Below are positions 4,330 to 5,344 of a DNA stretch of 5,344 nucleotides, piece by piece. Source of the stretch: Actinomycetes bacterium (GTDB lineage: Bacteria > Actinomycetota > Actinomycetes > Mycobacteriales > Mycobacteriaceae). The stretch is from assembly GCA_023416315.1 (NCBI GenBank), contig JAEZIA010000062.1:1-5344 (forward strand), given 5' to 3'. Position numbers and translations under genes: made by a program. Below the pieces are notes generated by a model that saw only the letters and a list, made by a program, of their open reading frames with translations, ran no database searches and was not told the DNA's origin. How positions within the stretch are numbered: position 1 is the first letter of the stretch; each line of letters opens with the position of its first letter.

Positions 4330-5344
4330 CCCGTTCCTCCTGAGCGGCCTCGAGCAGTTCTCGGGCGTGCGCGCGGCCGGTGTCGGACTCGCCGAGCCCG
4401 GCCAGCATGCGGGCCAGCTCGCCGACCCGCTGCTCGGTGTCCAGGCGGCGCACCTCACTGGTCCCGTTGCCTGCGCTGTCGACCACGAGATGACTGTCGG
4501 CGTAGGCGGCGACCTGCGGCAAGTGGGTGACGACGATGACCTGGTGGCTGCGCGCCAGCCGCGCCAGGCGGCGGCCGATCTGCACCGCGGCGCGGCCGCC
4601 GACACCGGCATCCACTTCGTCGAACACCATTGTGGTGCCCTCGGCCGAGGCGGCCAGCACGACTTCGAGCGCCAGCATGACCCGGGACAGCTCGCCCCCG
4701 GAGGCACTCTTGTTCAGCGGCAACACGTCGGTGCCGCGGTGCGCGGTGAAGCCGAACTCGACCAGGTCGATGCCTTCACCGCCGGCGTGCACGGTCTCCC
4801 CGGACGGCAACCGCAGCGGCGCGCTGTCATCGTCGCGGGCCGGCATCAGCGACACCGTGACGGAGAAATCGGCGTGCGTCATCGCCAGCCCGGTCAGCTC
4901 GGCGGTGATCGCCTTGGCCAAACCCTTCGCCGCCTTGGTACGGGCCTTGGACAAGTCGAGGGCGGCGGTCGCCACCTGACCGGCGAGCTCGTCGACCCGT
5001 CGGGCGAGCCCGGCCAACGCGTCCTCGGAGACGTCGAGTTGTGCCAGACGCTCCCGGGATTCCTTCGCCCACGCCAGCACACCGTCGACGTCGGCGGCAT
5101 ACTTGCGGGTCAGGCTGCGAAGCTCGGCCTGGCGGGCGAGCTTGGTCTCCAACGCGCTGGCGTCATCGGGCAGATCGCCGAGGAAGTCGCCGAGTTCGCG
5201 GGCCACGTCGCCGACGACGGTCAGCGCGTCGGCCAGCTGCCGGGCCAGGGCACCGAGCGCAGGATCGTCGGTGGAATCCAACAGCGCTACTGCGCGACCC
5301 AAAGTGTCTGTCGCCGAACGGGGTTCACCGTCGGCGAGATCGTC
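4313..5344 (-). CDS. recN: DNA repair ATPase RecN, C-terminal 343 residues (cut by right window edge)
   Basis: RecN is an SMC-like ATPase of double-strand-break repair that works with RecA in the cytoplasm. The fragment holds the second half of the coiled coil (ALARQAELRSLTRKYAADVDGV and onward, about 4850-5344) and then the C-terminal ATPase lobe. The ABC signature SASGGELSRVMLA lies at about 4669-4711, Walker B with the catalytic Glu and D-loop region (MVFDEVDAGVGG) at about 4594-4631, and the switch histidine VVTHLPQVAAYADSH at about 4490-4537. The frame is open to the right edge without a start; TTG at 5302 is internal, not the start. Mycobacterial RecN is about 587 residues, so Walker A and the first half lie outside. 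The C-terminus (ARELLEAAQEERVSSAG) extends into the end of the convergent secreted-protein gene. All visible catalytic motifs are intact. Confidence 0.97.
   Translation of the reverse strand, partial: DDLADGEPRSATDTLGRAVALLDSTDDPALGALARQLADALTVVGDVARELGDFLGDLPDDASALETKLARQAELRSLTRKYAADVDGVLAWAKESRERLAQLDVSEDALAGLARRVDELAGQVATAALDLSKARTKAAKGLAKAITAELTGLAMTHADFSVTVSLMPARDDDSAPLRLPSGETVHAGGEGIDLVEFGFTAHRGTDVLPLNKSASGGELSRVMLALEVVLAASAEGTTMVFDEVDAGVGGRAAVQIGRRLARLARSHQVIVVTHLPQVAAYADSHLVVDSAGNGTSEVRRLDTEQRVGELARMLAGLGESDTGRAHARELLEAAQEERVSSAG

Noticed and set aside
3270..4343. A 357-codon plus-strand open frame overlapping the secreted-protein gene.
   Set aside because: The frame starting at 3412 has a ribosome binding site, a signal peptide and sensible protein composition; this one is Arg/Gly-rich and lacks all three.
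2896..4707. A 603-codon open frame on the minus strand spanning parts of steA, the secreted-protein gene and recN.
   Set aside because: It is an out-of-frame reading of three well-supported genes. Its product is Arg/Pro/Gly-rich with no motif, as expected of a shadow frame in high-GC DNA.
1..5344. Defence system, prophage, CRISPR or mobile element.
   Set aside because: Four of the five genes are core mycobacterial genes, and no repeats, integrase, transposase or toxin-antitoxin signature is visible.

Overview
The window is high-GC DNA from a Mycobacterium-type actinobacterium. The gene set and protein sequences closely match what I remember of the M. tuberculosis segment recN (Rv1696) - Rv1697 - Rv1698 - pyrG (Rv1699). 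The extra gene in the middle argues against the M. tuberculosis complex and suggests a non-tuberculous, possibly fast-growing species; that species assignment is inference from memory.

Layout, read along the minus strand from the right edge. The C-terminal 343 residues of the DNA-repair ATPase RecN enter at 5344 and stop at 4313. An unrecognised secreted-protein gene on the plus strand follows (3412-4329). Its stop overlaps the recN stop by 17 bp, tail to tail. A 163-bp divergent promoter region (3249-3411) separates it from the SteA-like membrane protein gene on the minus strand (3248-2064). Then 25 bp further on comes the mctB/steB gene (2038-1097). A 152-bp gap (1096-945) leads to pyrG, encoding CTP synthase, of which the first 314 residues are present before the left edge cuts it.

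How the genes fit together: steA and mctB/steB look like one transcription unit. In corynebacteria the SteA/SteB pair acts in daughter-cell separation, while in M. tuberculosis the SteB homologue Rv1698 was named MctB for a role in copper resistance and proposed to be an outer-membrane channel. pyrG is housekeeping pyrimidine metabolism and recN is double-strand-break repair. As I recall, recN runs straight into the steA homologue in M. tuberculosis. Here the oppositely oriented secreted-protein gene splits them, so steA-mctB needs its own promoter.

The secreted-protein gene is the only accessory-looking element and the best candidate for something undescribed. Its protein has a signal peptide, a disordered Pro/Ala/Arg-rich linker and a compact C-terminal domain of no fold I can name. 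I see no RNA genes, mobile elements, CRISPR arrays, integration scars or defence system.
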